Under the pieces are notes generated by a model. That model saw nothing but the letters and a program-made list of their open reading frames with translations. It was not told where the DNA came from and ran no database searches. Below, piece by piece: positions 1-12,766 of a DNA stretch of 64,000 nt; positions within the stretch are counted from its first letter, which is position 1; every line of letters begins with the position of its first letter. A program made the translations under genes and the position numbers. Location of the stretch: contig QANY01013442.1 in NCBI GenBank assembly GCA_003255025.1, positions 248,001 to 312,000 of the forward strand. Reading direction: 5' to 3'. Source of the DNA: Datisca glomerata. Lineage: Eukaryota; Streptophyta; Magnoliopsida; Cucurbitales; Datiscaceae.

Positions 1-2186
1 ATTTCATGTTGCTATTGACACATATATTAAATAATATCAATTTTATAATTATTATCAGACACATTATTATTGACTTGAAAAATAAATATTTATTGCATAA
101 AAATAACATCAATTTCAACTTTACGTACATTTTCATTTCTAATTATATAAAATTATAAACATATTTAATTTTAATAACTATTTATAAAATTCCATTAGTT
201 AAATGAAATAAATGAAAAAACAGGTAACAAAAACCTATTTTGTACAATATTGTAAGTAGACTTAAAGGGTAAAAAAAAATTATGACTCATTTAGGGAAAT
301 AGTCCATTTTTGAAAAATAAGCAAGATAATAATAATAAAAAAAGTTATATTTGCAAGAATGATTGGTTTTTTTAACTGTAAAATTTTTTTTGATAAAACT
401 GTAAAAATTTATGTACATGTATATTATGAGATATTTTTATATATTATAATATATATTTATATACCATAGTATATTTTAAATACCATTAATATACTGTAGT
501 ATATTTTTGATATATTTTTATATACCATCCGTGGTATACTATGGTATATTTTTGTATACCATGGTATATATTAATATACAATAGCATATTTAATATACCA
601 TAATATATTTTTAATATATTTTTATATATCATCCATGATAATCATACACCATGAATAAAAATTACCAGTACCAAACATCTTTCCACACTTAAACTCGTCT
701 TCTCCTTCTCTTCATCACCTCTCTCTCCAAAAGCAAACAAGAAATTCAAGCCAGAAAATCATACAAGGGCGAGAAAATCATAAACGAGGGCGAGAAATCA
801 GACGATAGCCGACGAGCAACTAGCCAGACGAAGAACAACCAGCGAGAAAGAAGAAACCAGCAAGGAACGTGAAAGAAAGAGATCATGAAAGAAGAAATTA
901 GAGAAAGTAAGAGATCGCGATAGAGAGGGTGATGAAGTCTTCGGCCATTTGTGCAAACCAAACACTTTTAGGCCATTTACTAAAAAGCTTAAAAAAATAG
1001 CCTACCCCTTACAATTTTCTAATTTTTATCTCATTTAAACATAGTAAGATAAAATTATATGGATAAGAGTACATATAGAATTGCACCTCATTCTACGGCA
1101 TGGTTTGGTTATTGACTTTTATTCACTGCTAATTTCGAAGTGATTTTACAGAGTATGAGAAATTAAGAAGAAAGAGAAATATTAGGTTGTATTGTTTGGG
1201 AGATGGCATTTCGGGAGGTAGCTTTTCATAGAAGATGAAAAGTTGGTAGTGATGAAAAAAATGTGTCATTTGGATCATAACCAATACAAACATCTCAAGT
1301 GTGTTTCTTCAGGGCACTTTTAGATAAATTAGATGTAACTCGCGTTGCAGAGTGTTATGAATTTTTGTAAAAGTATAATTTTAACAAATAAAAAAATATG
1401 AATTAGTAATTTATATCATATATTAAAGTATCTAAGAAGAATTTAATAGTAAATTTTGTTAAAACAAATATATAACACATAATAAAGATGAAAGGTCATG
1501 GTAATTCTGACCTTGAATCTTGAATGTATAAACACAATTTCTTTGAAGCAAAGATTTTATCCAAATTAACTGTAAAAGAAGTAAATAAAAAGACGCTATT
1601 ATATGCTCTAACATTATGCTATAGCAACAAAATATTAGTATCTTATATTGAAATATTTTAGCCTTGCAATGAACATGGAGACACATCGTTTAGTTCAGGA
1701 AGTAAGGAATGTTTTTTTTAAGAAAATGTTTTCTTGAAATTAAATATGTAAAAAAATTAGTTGTTAATTTAAAGATATAATTATTGAATTATGAGCATAA
1801 TATATGTGAATGGGTAAGCATAAAACAAACTTTATGTGTTTATATTATCATGATGTGTAAGTAAAAACTAATTATTTCTTTTCTCCTAGCATATTGCTAG
1901 AACCTTTCTCAGCAAGAGAATTTACCATTGCATAGAAGCTCTCCCAATTCTTCTCCTTTGTTTTTTGAACGGTAATTGTAAATAAGATTTTCTTTTCCTA
2001 TTGTAATCATTTTATTTTGTCAAGTCTATTAATGAACTAAATAATTTGAAAGTAGAAGAAACATGTGAATTACATAAGACAGTTTTTTACTTGCCTTTTT
2101 GGATCACTTTTTAAAGTGGAGTAAAAAAGAAAATCAAGAAATTAAGATTCAATTCCCTGCAGAGAATTTCATAGATTGAAAATTAG
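1..2186. other. AT-rich intergenic DNA, no gene recognised
   Basis: This stretch is strongly AT-rich and has no reading frame that resembles a known protein. It contains the palindromic repeat cluster listed separately near 425-640. A purine-rich patch around 720-940 could be a decayed 5' untranslated region, but nothing supports a gene there. The right edge is the proposed CACTA terminus. Confidence 0.6.
425..640. repeat. Palindromic ATACCATGGTATA-type mini-repeat cluster
   Basis: About ten short, imperfect copies of a motif around ATACCA(T/C)GGTATA are spaced 15-30 bases apart and separated by TATATTTT-type filler. Each core is nearly its own reverse complement, so both strands show the same motif. 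It looks like a degenerate AT-rich minisatellite. No function can be read from the sequence. Confidence 0.6.
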
Positions 2187-2209
2187 CATTACAATAAAAA
2201 CTTAATATT

Positions 2210-2570
2210 ACGATGGTTATACGGTGATAATTTATTAAACAGTCGTTAATTATTTAAAATGAGAAGTAATTGTGACGGTTTACCTAACCGTCGTAAATGT
2301 GAGATCTATTCCGACGGTTTTATGTAAACCATCAAAATTGTCTAAGATATGCCGACGGTTTTAATGAATTGTCAGGAAAATTAACCCTTTTTACACACAT
2401 ATTGTGACGGTTGAGGTTAACTGTCGGGACAAAGGTGCTTGTTGGACCTTTTATTGCGACGGTTTGACCAAACCGTCATACTTGGATGAGAAAACTTGAT
2501 CGGTTTTACCCGACGGTTCGGCTGAACCGTTGGGATATGTTCTATTGCTACAGTTTTTAAAAACTGTAGC
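2210..2570. repeat. Left subterminal GACGGTT repeats of the CACTA element
   Basis: Repeated GACGGTT/AACCGTC motifs occur in both orientations about every 30-60 bases, for example near 2275, 2313, 2353, 2405, 2458 and 2510. The right-end block near 5420-5790 carries the same motif. In En/Spm elements such arrays bind the TNPA protein; that role here is inferred from the family. Confidence 0.8.
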
Positions 2571-3707
2571 AATAGAAAACCCTAAATTACTTTTAACGAC
2601 CCGCGCCTAGCTTCTCCCCCATTTTCCCTACCTTTTCCCCCATTTCCCCCCGCCTTCCCCTTCTTCCCGCACCAGCAAACTTCGACGGCAGGCGATCTCA
2701 GCCCCGTACGATGATCATCCTTGCCAGCGTAGCTCAGGCTCAATCTCAGCCTCGTGGTCCTCATCTTCCGTGTCCTCCTCACCGTAGCTCAGTCGTGGTC
2801 CTCATCTTCTGTGAACTTCGACATGCGATCCCAGCCTCGACAGAGGTAGCTCACCCGTGTCCTCCTAGTCGTAGCTCATTCCCACCCATTCCTGATCTGT
2901 ACGGAATTTCCTACTAAATTCTTGGTTGGTAAGTTTCAGTTTTCCTATTTGATTATCTGTGTTGTTCTGTTATGATGAGTTTGATGGGAAATATTTGTGA
3001 ATTTTAGTTATTTTTGTTGTGTATTTTTGTGGGTTTGGTTTTGTTTTCGATTTTATGTTGGCCTTAGAGAGAGCATTTATGATTATGTTGGGGTTTATGT
3101 GATTTTGGTTCTAGTTGTTCTTGTGATATGTTGGAGAAAGCATTTATAATTATGTTGAGGTTTATGTGATTTTGATTGTTCTGTGATTTTAGGGATTATT
3201 TACCTTTGATTATTCTATTTTAGGGATTATTTAATATTAGGTGCTATTGTTTTTATGAATGCTTTTGTTTCTATTGGAACGAATCTAACTAAAATTCAAA
3301 GGAAAATGAATACCCAATTTTTCCCTCTTTGGCTGCAACTGTTTTTAATTCTATGGGTTTGTTTTCTTCCTTCTCCTTTTTTATTGGTCAATATTCTGCA
3401 TTTTGTATAGTAGAACCACTATGGAGTGTGGACAATTTCAATTGGGCCCCTACTGTTTAAAATATGATAGCATTGACAAAGCGCGTGTTCCGCGCTTTCA
3501 TTATTGAACTTTCTCGCAGAATATTAGGAGAGAGCCTTTGACTCGGTCCTTGAGTTGATTCGTCTCCTCAAGAATTTTTTAAATATTATTCATCTATAAA
3601 AATAGATTTTAAATCCTAAAGGGAAATTAATGGTGAAACAAATATGAACTTAATCACACTGAAGTCGGCAGTTAGTTTTAATTTCTTTGCATGTGTAGGA
3701 TTATACC

Positions 3708-5160
3708 ATGATCTCATCAAGACGTCAATCATCACATTCAGATACTCGATTGGATATTGATTCTTCTACCGAATCTGGAGGATCAAATCCAGACCATGAT
3801 ATGAATATGGAAACAGTTGGTTTGTTCGTTCAAGTTAATTGAGATAATAAAATAGTGTTTCATTTAATTATCAAAATGTTATTCAATATTTTATTAATAG
3901 AACCATCTAAGCAGCGTACGCAAGGACGAACGCATTTGACATCTATATGGATCAGATCAGGCGAGGATAAAATACATGTGGCTTTCAATGCCCAAAGTCA
4001 GGTCATCGATGCTAATAAAGGAAATTTTACAAGTTTTTGTGGTACCGTTGCTAGGCGACATAATATTTTACCCATACAATATGATTGGAGGCATGTGTCG
4101 CGGTATCATAAAGATCAAGAGTGGGAAGTAGTGAAGGTATGGTTGCTTGTATGTTCATATATATATATATTAATTCCGTATTAATATTTTATAGTCAAAA
4201 TATGCCATAAAAGAATGTCATAAAGCATATGTTTTGACATCCTTAAATGCAAGATGGAAGGATGAGAATAACATAATTAAAAATGAATATATGACGACAT
4301 ATGAAACGACGGAAAAGGCATTAGAACATTTGAATGATGTTATTCCAAAAGAGAGTTTTGTTGCGATAATTTGTAAATGGTACTTAAAAGAAGGAAAATG
4401 TATGATTTTTTACTATAAATCTATGATTAATTGTATGTGAAATAAATTAACTTTTATTTATCTTTCATAAGTATAGAAGCAAACTGCAACTAACAGAAGA
4501 TCACAGAACAAACTAAACCATCATCACACGTTGGGACGTATCAGTAACCAACGAAAAGAGCAAAAATGGTAAATTCTAAACTTTATAATTATTTTAATCA
4601 GTTTTATTTTAAGTATAATTAATCATATGTTCTCATTTTATAGACAAAAGAGCTTCAAAGAGCACCCTCAAGAATGAAGCTATTTGTAGCCTCACACGAA
4701 CGGAAAGATGAAACTTATGTAAATGAAGAGGCTGCAAACGTTGCAATAAGTATAAGTTGTAATATTAATACCAAATTTTTAAATAGTTATTACATGTTTA
4801 CTCATACTAAGTCTTAATTTTGTATTATAAGAGAAACTTAAAGAGCGCATGAGTCAACTTCTGGATGGTGATTATGATCCAATTTTATCAAATGAAGTGC
4901 TCTCACAAGTATTAGGTCCAGAGCATCCTGGACTAGTGCGTTCATGAGGACTCGGAGTAACTCCATCTCAAGTGTTCTCGCATTATCATGAGGAATCGTC
5001 CACGCAAGATTCTACTCGTTTATCAACTGAGCTAGAATCCCAACGTGCACAAGTAGCTGAGTTAGAGGCTTAATGCGCATGGGTGCCTCTGTTAGAGGCT
5101 GAATGTTCAGAGATACGCTCTCAGCTAAGCCTAATTATGACATTTATGTAAGACTCTTGT
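3708..5160 (+). pseudogene. TNPA-like CACTA protein (Transposase_24 family), interrupted
   Basis: A spliced gene can be followed on the plus strand. Exon 1 is 3708-3819, starting at an ATG. Exon 2 is 3901-4136 and carries the family core (GRTHLTSIW, then VAFNAQSQVID, FTSFCGTVARRHNILPI and DWRHV). A third exon starts at 4195 (YAIKECHKAYVLTSLNARW). Further exons run near 4480-4567, 4645-4745 and 4832-5160, the last holding a coiled, Glu-rich tail with repeated ELE-type heptads. Donors and acceptors are GT/AG and phase fits across exons 1 to 3. In-frame stops at about 4945 and 5070 break the last exon, so this copy is probably non-functional. In the family this protein binds subterminal repeats and supports excision. 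No neighbouring catalytic TNPD gene was found. Confidence 0.75.
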
Positions 5161-5419
5161 AAAGACTAGGGTAGCCTTTTGTTGTTTAACGTTATTTAAT
5201 ACTTATGAAAGATTTTATTATTTCAAAATTTCATACTTTGAACTTATCGGATAATTTGTATTGATAATCTATTATATTTTAGATATCTAATTAATGATTT
5301 AATGCTTTATAATTATGCGCTCTGTAAATATATTGTGGAAATATATACCATGTTAAAATTGTGTTAATATGCAGGAATTTTTAGGAATAAGCAGAAATAG
5401 GAAGGAATCTAGTGAAAGT

Positions 5420-5790
5420 AGTGTTTTATACGACAGTTTAAGAACCGTCGTAAAAAATTGGCCGAGGATAAATTAGTGACGGTTTTAACACTGTTGCAGT
5501 TAGACTCCTTCTTTAGTGACGGTTCTAAACTGTGGTTATAGATAAATTGCAACGGTTGTATAACCATCGCAAAAAACCATCGCGTTAGATGCAATTTAGC
5601 GACGATTTCAAACCATCACAAATGACAAAATAACCGCTGTGTTAGAGTCTCTGTCGCAACGTTCCTCCAACGGTTGTCAATACCGTCGGTGATTCAATCT
5701 CGACGGCAGTGATCCCGATTGTTCTTTAACCGTCGTCGTATCTCTTCTGACAGTTAGAAACCATCACCGCATACTCTAATGATCATCGCC
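5420..5790. repeat. Right subterminal GACGGTT repeats of the CACTA element
   Basis: Copies of GACGGTT and ACCGTCG recur in both orientations immediately inside the CACTA right terminus and mirror the left block. Several are mutated (for example AACCATCGC). They mark the right boundary of the element. Confidence 0.75.
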
Positions 5791-5812
5791 GTAGACAGAT
5801 TTTCTTGTAGTG

Positions 5813-6161
5813 TGATCTTAAACTTCAATTGGAACTGGAGATCCAAGTTTCAATTACCAATTTTACTCTTTGGACCGAAATAAACACAAAAAGGAGTTGC
5901 ATGTGAATTTCATGAACATCGAAAGGCCAAATCAAGAAGATGATAAATTCAAGACCGATACACAAACACTCAACCAGAACTCTTAAATGAAATTAAATTC
6001 AAACTACAAACTACAATTAAATATCAAGTAAAAACTCATAATAGAAATAGAACAACTTAATTTTCAAATTCATCAGATTGCACCATAACTTAATTTTCAA
6101 AATCTCAGTCAAGTGATTCTTTTATTCTGTTAACCTGAATGGCACATCCTTCATTCTCCCA
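5813..6161. other. Unique spacer between CACTA element and solo LTR
   Basis: AT-rich sequence without a recognisable coding segment. It is the left flank of the solo LTR insertion and resumes at 8116 beyond that insertion. Confidence 0.5.
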
Positions 6162-6166
6162 ACATC

Positions 6167-8110
6167 TGTTGAAATATGTCCATAAAATAGCGTGTAATAA
6201 CTATTTATTTGTATTTAGATTTTTCTCAAACATTAGTATTATTGAATTCTTATGAATAAATTGAAAGTTTTATTTTAAATTAAAGTGTGTTTATAAATTA
6301 CTCAGGTCATAGAACTTTCACCAATGAACGAAGAATGAAGACAGATGCGTCTTCAGATGAACTCTTATGAGAAAATTCAGAACGATATTTGCAGTCTTAG
6401 GATCAACTGGGCAATCAAATCTGATTACAACTGTTAGGTTGAACCAATAGACGCCGGTCTTGGGGAATGAGAGTGGAGACTCAAACGGTTAACTTAGACA
6501 TGTTATGAACATGTGGAATAGACCGGTGAAAAATTAGTTTAGAGCCCAAAATCATTTATCAAACTCTAAATCTAATTATTACACCTTAAGAGTATTTTCA
6601 TAATTTCCTTGATTCTGAGGTGAATACGTAGCTTGACTAAGTTAGTTTCAATCTTTGATATGTTGAATGAGTGATTTCGAATTGACGGATAATACGTCGG
6701 CTGTTGGGATTGTAATTCAATTAAGTTGGGGTTACGTGATTCACAGAATGAAAATTCGTGATTCGATTGCAAAAATAACAATATCACCTTATGCTTTTAT
6801 TGACGAGTATGTGAATAAATTAACCTGGCCAGGTATTCAATGAATTGAGTCATTGATTAAGACTTGTGAATTATACGAGACAATTCACTATTATGTCTTT
6901 CTTATTCACAGTCAATAAATTAGTTAAAGAAATAATAACAAGAGTGGTAAAATGATAATTTTATATTTTACTATTGTTACTGATATTCATGATGGGTAAT
7001 ATGTTAAAACATTCTGTGGACCGAGAAAATAAAAGGGTTTATTTACACTAACAGAAAATGTAGCGCGCATAAATCGAGAGTTGATTCGGCATTGAACGTA
7101 TAATGGAATCGTACAATGTCACGATTATATAGGTTGAGAATTTATGGAGATAAATTCATCGGGTATTTGAATCCTTAGCTTTGTTCATGTGGGTCCATTC
7201 GGTATCCGAAATAGCTCATGAGAATAGGAATAGAGAAACGAAGTAAATTGGATCAAAATGTGTTTTGGTGCCAATGCATATTTCTTACACCTATATATGA
7301 TGGATGATGTCACTTAACTAGTTAAGTGTGATTATATGTATTAAAATTAATTAGTTTATTATTTTTTAATTATTGGATAATTTAAAAATAAAATAAATTA
7401 ATCAATTAATTATTTGATGAAGATCAATTAATTTATCAATTGAATTGATAAATCTTGATACAACTCAAACTCTAGGGAATACTGCAATTTTTGACAATTA
7501 TGAATATACGGGTTGAATTTTTAAAATTTAAAAATATATGAATATATTTGTAAATATCAAAAATTATATTTTATCAATATCTAATAGCAATCTAATTGCA
7601 GATAGATCTAGGATAAGATACAGTTGCTTGTTAACAAAGCAAAAGGAGAAAAACGTTTTCCCCTCCCCCTATTGCCGCCGAAAATTATATTGAAGGAGAA
7701 AATTTTCAATTTTTCTTCTTCAATCGTTTTGAGAGCCCACATTCAAATTCCTACTCAAAATTCCCGTGAGATATATTTTTGAAATTAACGGGTGGTTGTT
7801 GGTGGATGAAATCTATAAATCGTTCTTAGAGTTCAAGTGCGCGATTCAGATCTCGAAGCTTAAAAAACACGAAGAACGCTCGAAAGAATTCCGTCAGTTT
7901 AAAAAATCTCCTATACAAAGTACATGCGGAAATTTTTTTATAACCTTATCTTCTCATTTAATGTCGTATATGCATAATCGCATGTTGTTTGGTTTTAAGT
8001 TATTTAATTTGATTAAATAAGTTAATTGAATTTTTTTTTTATTCCGCCCACGAACTGTTCGTGGTTCAAACTTATTTTTTAATTAATTTTGAAATCAACC
8101 GGTCTCGACA
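6167..8110 (+). mobile_element. Solo LTR of a copia-type (Angela/BARE-like) retrotransposon, 1,944 bp
   Basis: The sequence starts TGTTGAAATATGTCC and ends CTCGACA, so it has TG...CA termini. It is flanked by a perfect 5-bp duplication ACATC (6162-6166 and 8111-8115). No internal coding region is present, so this is a solo LTR left by recombination between the two LTRs. A related, shortened copy begins at 16414. The length and TGTTGRAAT-type start suit the Angela/BARE group, but the lineage is inferred without any pol sequence. Confidence 0.85.
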
Positions 8111-8115
8111 ACATC

Positions 8116-8520
8116 TCCACTACCTCTCTCTCTCCCTCTCTCTTTCTCTCATGAACAAAATCAAAGATAAATTCACAAAATCCAATTTAGAAAAATACCT
8201 TTCCAACATCTTTAATTGGAAACGAACCCAAATTCATATAACCCAAATTAGAATATACAATTGCAGCAGTCATCCAAATGAACTTCGATTATGTTGATCA
8301 AATACAAGCGAAATTTGATGAATAACTCTCAATCTTCGTAAGAAACTTAAAAAGAATATCACATAACCCAAATGTTAAAACACTTTAAAGAATCACACAA
8401 CCGAACTCTTCTATACACAAATTTAATTGCAATTCAATAAGACCAAGAGCTGGCCACCAAAACTGAACAACTCTATTTAGCATAAATCCAATAAACTAAG
8501 CTCACAATTCAACAGCCTTG
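8116..8520. other. Spacer with CT-rich microsatellite, no gene
   Basis: A CTCTCTCTCCCTCTC microsatellite lies near 8120-8150. The rest is AT-rich with no recognisable protein. It is the left flank of the hAT insertion; its direct continuation is the sequence from 14724 onward. Confidence 0.5.
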
Positions 8521-8539
8521 ATAGCCTATAGAGATGGTA

Positions 8540-8820
8540 AGTTGGTCATTTCGGCCCGTGAAACCGGCTGAACCGGCCCGTTAAAGCACGGGCCAGCCTC
8601 AACCCGTGTATGAACAGCACATGACCGATTAGGGCCCTGGCTCTCACGGGCCTCACATTTCAGGCCTAGAGCCCAGCTCAGATTGGGTGTTAAGCACGGC
8701 CCCGGCGGCCCTTAGGGCCTCACATTTCAGGCCTAGAGCCTGGCCCAGACTGAGTGTTAAGCCCTGCCTGGACCGGCCCGTAAGGCCTGAACCGGCTCGG
8801 TCCGTGGCATTCACCCTTTA
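8540..8820. repeat. Subterminal CCGGCCCG motif array, left hAT end
   Basis: GC-rich direct and inverted copies of a CGGGCC(G/A)G motif stand out from the AT-rich background. One segment around GGGCCTCACATTTCAGGCC occurs twice, near 8645 and 8715, showing a local tandem duplication. The matching motifs at the right hAT end support a shared element. Confidence 0.75.
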
Positions 8821-10264
8821 TTTAAAAAGTTTAAAAAATTGTGCATATCTTAGATCTTGAACCCTTGACCTCTTCTAAACCACACTCCTTATCAATAGAT
8901 CAAGATAACTCTCATCGAAATATTTTTTATCTTAAATAATATATTTTTGAGATAGATGTATTTAATTAAATGTAAATTAAAAAAATGGTTTCAAAGACAC
9001 CCCATCAACTTTGACCAATTTTTAAGGACACTCCCTCAACTTTAAACTCCTCCCAATTTCTCCTTCAACTTTCATCAACTTTCAATCACACCCCCTCTGT
9101 CAAATTTTCCATCCTAAACCCGTTACGTAGGTCACGTGCACATCACGTGATCAACATTTGGACATTTTTTCCCTCCCTTGGAAAATCGCCGAGTTTTGAT
9201 TATAAAACAAACTAAATTGAAACTCGAAATCCCTAAGCAATCCCCCATTTTCATTTCACAATCAAGGGGGTGCTGTTTCTTCACTGGTTAGCTTAGATTT
9301 GCTAGGGTTATTCATTGGTTAGCTTTGGTGCAGGGCTTGCGAAGAACCATTCATCACAAAGAAGGAAGAGTTTTCAAAATCATTCGCGATTTAGGGCTTC
9401 TTCACACGCAGCAGGTTCTTCTTCTTGCAAACCCTAAGATTTTAATTATTTTACATAAATACGTAAGCGACCTGAGTCTTCTTCGTACACGGGTTCTTGT
9501 TCTTGGAAAAATTTCTCTGAATCTAAGGCTTCTTTGTGGCACGGGGCTTGCTTGTGAAGGTCTGATTTGTGAAGATATGAGATGTTTTTTTGTGCTTTAT
9601 TATGCGTGACTTTGAGACTTTGATACTTTGAGACATTTTTTATACTGTATGGAGGACTACGTGGGGCATTTATTTTGTGCTTTTGAGACTTTTGTATGTT
9701 TGTGCTTTAGTGGGGACCATTTCACAGCCTTAGATTTTTGTGTGCTTGTTTATTGCTCTATTTAGTCACTGTTAGAGAGATTTGGTCCATTCACTATTAG
9801 ACATGAGGACCATTTCACAACCCTAAAAGGTTGTTTATTGTTGTATTTATTATATATATTATGTTAGTGGGTCCAAAAAATTATTATATTGTTTGATAGT
9901 GCGAAGTTATATGTTATAGGTGTTATTATATTGTTTGGGGTATTATAATAATTATTTATTATCTGACCAATTATGTTATATACTCCTAGGAATGTCTGGG
10001 GTGAGAGCAAAGTTATATCATGGTGGTGGTTTGGTGAAGGATCCCATAACTTATTATATTGGAGGCGAGGTTGAAGTTTTTGAGTCAAATTGACAGAGAT
10101 TTATTGTCTGTTGTATGTTTTCTTGAGGAAGTTAAAACATTAGGATATGATAGTTGGATATGCATATGGTACAAGCTTGGGGGGAAGAGTTTGATAGACT
10201 AAGGCCATTGAATTATGATAGTGATATGCATATCATATTATTCAGGCTAGAGACTGCTTCATAT

Positions 10265-10480
10265 ATGATTATGGAGTTATATGTAGAGTATGAGACTGTT
10301 GAGAATGTAGAGCTTGAGGTGTGTGTTAAGAATGTTGATCCTGAGGTGTGTGTTGAGAATGTCGAGCGTGAGAATGCGCTGTATGATGTGTGTGTTGTGA
10401 ATGTTGATCCTGAGGTATGTGTTGAGAATGTTGAGCCTGAGGTGTGTGTTGAGAATGTTGAAGGGCAAGTAGATACAGAA
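10265..10480 (+). repeat. Degenerate coding repeat encoding EVCVENVE
   Basis: The DNA repeats GAGGTGTGTGTTGAGAATGT-type units of 24-30 bases in the N-terminal part of the MURA reading frame. Copies differ at a few positions, giving VKNVDPE, VENVERE and VVNVDPE variants. All copies keep one frame, so the array arose as part of the coding region. Confidence 0.75.
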
Positions 10481-12475
10481 ATGGTGTGATGAAGAGGAAG
10501 TTCATGGTTCTGCATCATTAGTTTCATCATCTTCTGATGAAGATTGGGATATTAGTGATGTTTTGGCTGGAAGTGAACTCGTTGGTGAGATGGATAGTGT
10601 ATATAGTGATTCTGAGGTCCATATTTTCTAGAGTTTAACATAGAAGTTGATATGCAGGAAACTGTAGAGTTGCAGGTTGGGCTGCAATTTGTTGACCATG
10701 TAGCTTTTAAGAAAGCTTTGTAATTATATGCAATACAACATGGATTTGACTATGAGTTTAAGAAAAATGAGAAGACGCGAATAACTATTGTTTGTAAGAA
10801 AAGGTGTGGCTGGAGGATATATGCGTCTCCTGACCCTAGAAGTGGGTCATTCTAAATCAAAACTTTCCAATGGAACCATACAAATTGTAATAGACATAAG
10901 ACCATACAAATTGTTAGCCTGCAAGTGCTTTGAAAGATGAGATAAAGAGAGATTACCAAGTTAGTGTGTCGATGTCAAAGTGTTATAGAGCAAAAATGTT
11001 GGTGTTACATATTGTCGGAGGTTCGCAAGAGGAGCAATATGCTCAATTATGGGATTATTGCGATGTGGAGAAGAGTACAAATCCTGGCTCAAGAATGGGG
11101 GTGCTTTTGAATAATTCTGTTTTTCTAAGATGCTATGTTTCTTTACATGCTTGTAGGACATGCTTCATTAATGGTTGTCGGCGTGTTATTTACGTAGATG
11201 GTTGACACTTGAAATGGGTGTTTAGGGGTCAATTGTTGGCTATTATGGGAATAGATGGTAACGACAATATGTATCTGATTGCACGGGCAGTGGTTGAGGC
11301 TGAAACCGAAGAAACATGGAATTGGTTTATAGAGTTATTTTTGGAAGATATTGGAAGTGTCAACAGTAGACCGTGGACGTTTATGTCTGATCACCAGAAG
11401 AGTTTGATAGAAACTTTCAAGGAATTAATGCCTCATTCAAGGCACTGTTTGTGTGTACCTTTCAACCAATTCCATTGGAACATAAAAAGGAAGAGTTTTG
11501 AAGGACCTAATGTGGCATGCAGAGAGGGTAACAACCAAAAATCAATTCAAGAGTTTTATGGGGAGGATCAAGAAGATAGATAAGAAAGTGCATGCACACT
11601 TGGAGAAATTAGAGGACCGGTCTTGGTCAAGGCATGCATTTTGGCCTGGGTTAAAGTGTGATATTTCGACAAATAATATGGTAGAGTGTTTTAATGCATT
11701 CATTAAGGAGGCAAGGGACAAGCCAATCATTTCCATGTTGGAGTCGATCCGAAGACTTATGATGAAACGATTTCAAATGAAGAGAGATGGCATTAGACAA
11801 TATTCTGGGATAATTTGTCCTAGAATTGTGACCAAATTGAATCAAGCCAAAAAGGATTCATTTTCATGCATTGCACATTAGGCTAGGAGCCACTTGTGGG
11901 GGGTTGAGCACATGTATGGTGCAAGGTTCGTTGTTGACCTTGAAAAATGAACTTGTGGATGCACTCCTTGTTGTCATGCTATTGCGTGTATCCATGAAAA
12001 TAAGGAAGATTCAGAACTATATGTCGACGAGGTTTACACCAAAGGGAAGTTTGAACAAGCGTATGAGAACTTAATCAAGCCTATTCCATCATCTGAACAA
12101 TGGTTGGCAGTGGACCATGAGCAACCTATCACACCTCCAGTGTATAGAAAGAAACCAGGTAGACCCAAGAAACAAAAAAGACGACGGAAAGAAGGAGAAT
12201 CATCAAACTCGAATAGAGCATCTAGGATCGGTAGAATCATGAAGTGTGGAAACTGCTCTAAGGAAGGACATAATATAAGGTTCTGTAAGCAACCGCGAAA
12301 CCCTAATGTAAAAATTTCGTGGAAAGAAAAGGTACTAATTATGTCCTTAAATGATGTCTTTAATTTATATATTTGATAATGCTTACTAGATTGACTTTTG
12401 TCATATACTCATGTTGTCTATTGGGCTGATTTTTGGCATATACTATTTTGGCGTATACTCATGTTGGCTAACTTG

Positions 12476-12766
12476 TCAAGCTTCAGTAACAGCCCAAGCT
12501 TCCTAAGCTTCAGTAGCAGCCCAAGCTTCCTAAGCTTCAGTAACATCCCAAGCATCTAGAATAGGAGGACAATCTGTCCAAACTAGATCTTCCCAAGCAT
12601 CTGGAAGAGGAGGACAATCTATCCAAACTAGATCTGCCCAAGCATTTGAAAGAGGAGGACAATCTGTCCAAACTAGATCTGCCCAAGCATCTGGAAGAGG
12701 AGGACGAGCTGGAAGAGGAGGACGAGCTGGAAGAGGAGGACGAGCTGGAAGAGGAGGAATAATTCT
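12476..12766 (+). repeat. Tandem repeats encoding a QAS...RGG tail
   Basis: Three nested repeat types follow one another: AGCTTCAGTAACAGCCCA units (12476-12550), about 48-bp CAAGCATCTGGAAGAGGAGG...ACTAGATCT units (12550-12700), and 15-bp GAGCTGGAAGAGGAG units (12700-12760). In one frame they encode QASxxAQ, ASGRGGQSVQTRS and AGRGGR repeats, an Arg-Gly-rich tail for the transposase. RGG tails commonly bind RNA or nucleic acid; that role here is inference. Confidence 0.75.

Larger units (their letters stand above)
2187..5812 (+). mobile_element. CACTA (En/Spm-type) DNA transposon, decayed, about 3.6 kb
   Basis: The right end reads TTTTCTTGTAGTG, the reverse complement of the canonical plant CACTACAAGAAAA terminus. 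The left end CATTACAATAAAAA is a diverged copy. Just inside both ends are many direct and inverted copies of a (C)GACGGTT motif (about 2210-2560 and 5420-5790), as expected for CACTA subterminal transposase-binding repeats. Between them lies a Transposase_24 (TNPA-like) gene. I saw no TNP2/TNPD catalytic transposase, so the copy looks non-autonomous. A 3-bp target duplication is not clear (TAG on the left, TGA on the right), in keeping with an old copy whose left terminus has mutated. Confidence 0.85.

Noticed and set aside
746..961. 71-residue hydrophobic minus-strand frame
   Set aside because: Phe/Leu/Ser-rich peptide from a purine-rich plus-strand tract, without neighbours, splice context or family resemblance.
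10213..10530. Ser/Thr-rich repeat proteins on the minus strand
   Set aside because: These are antisense translations of the EVCVENVE coding repeats of the MURA pseudogene.
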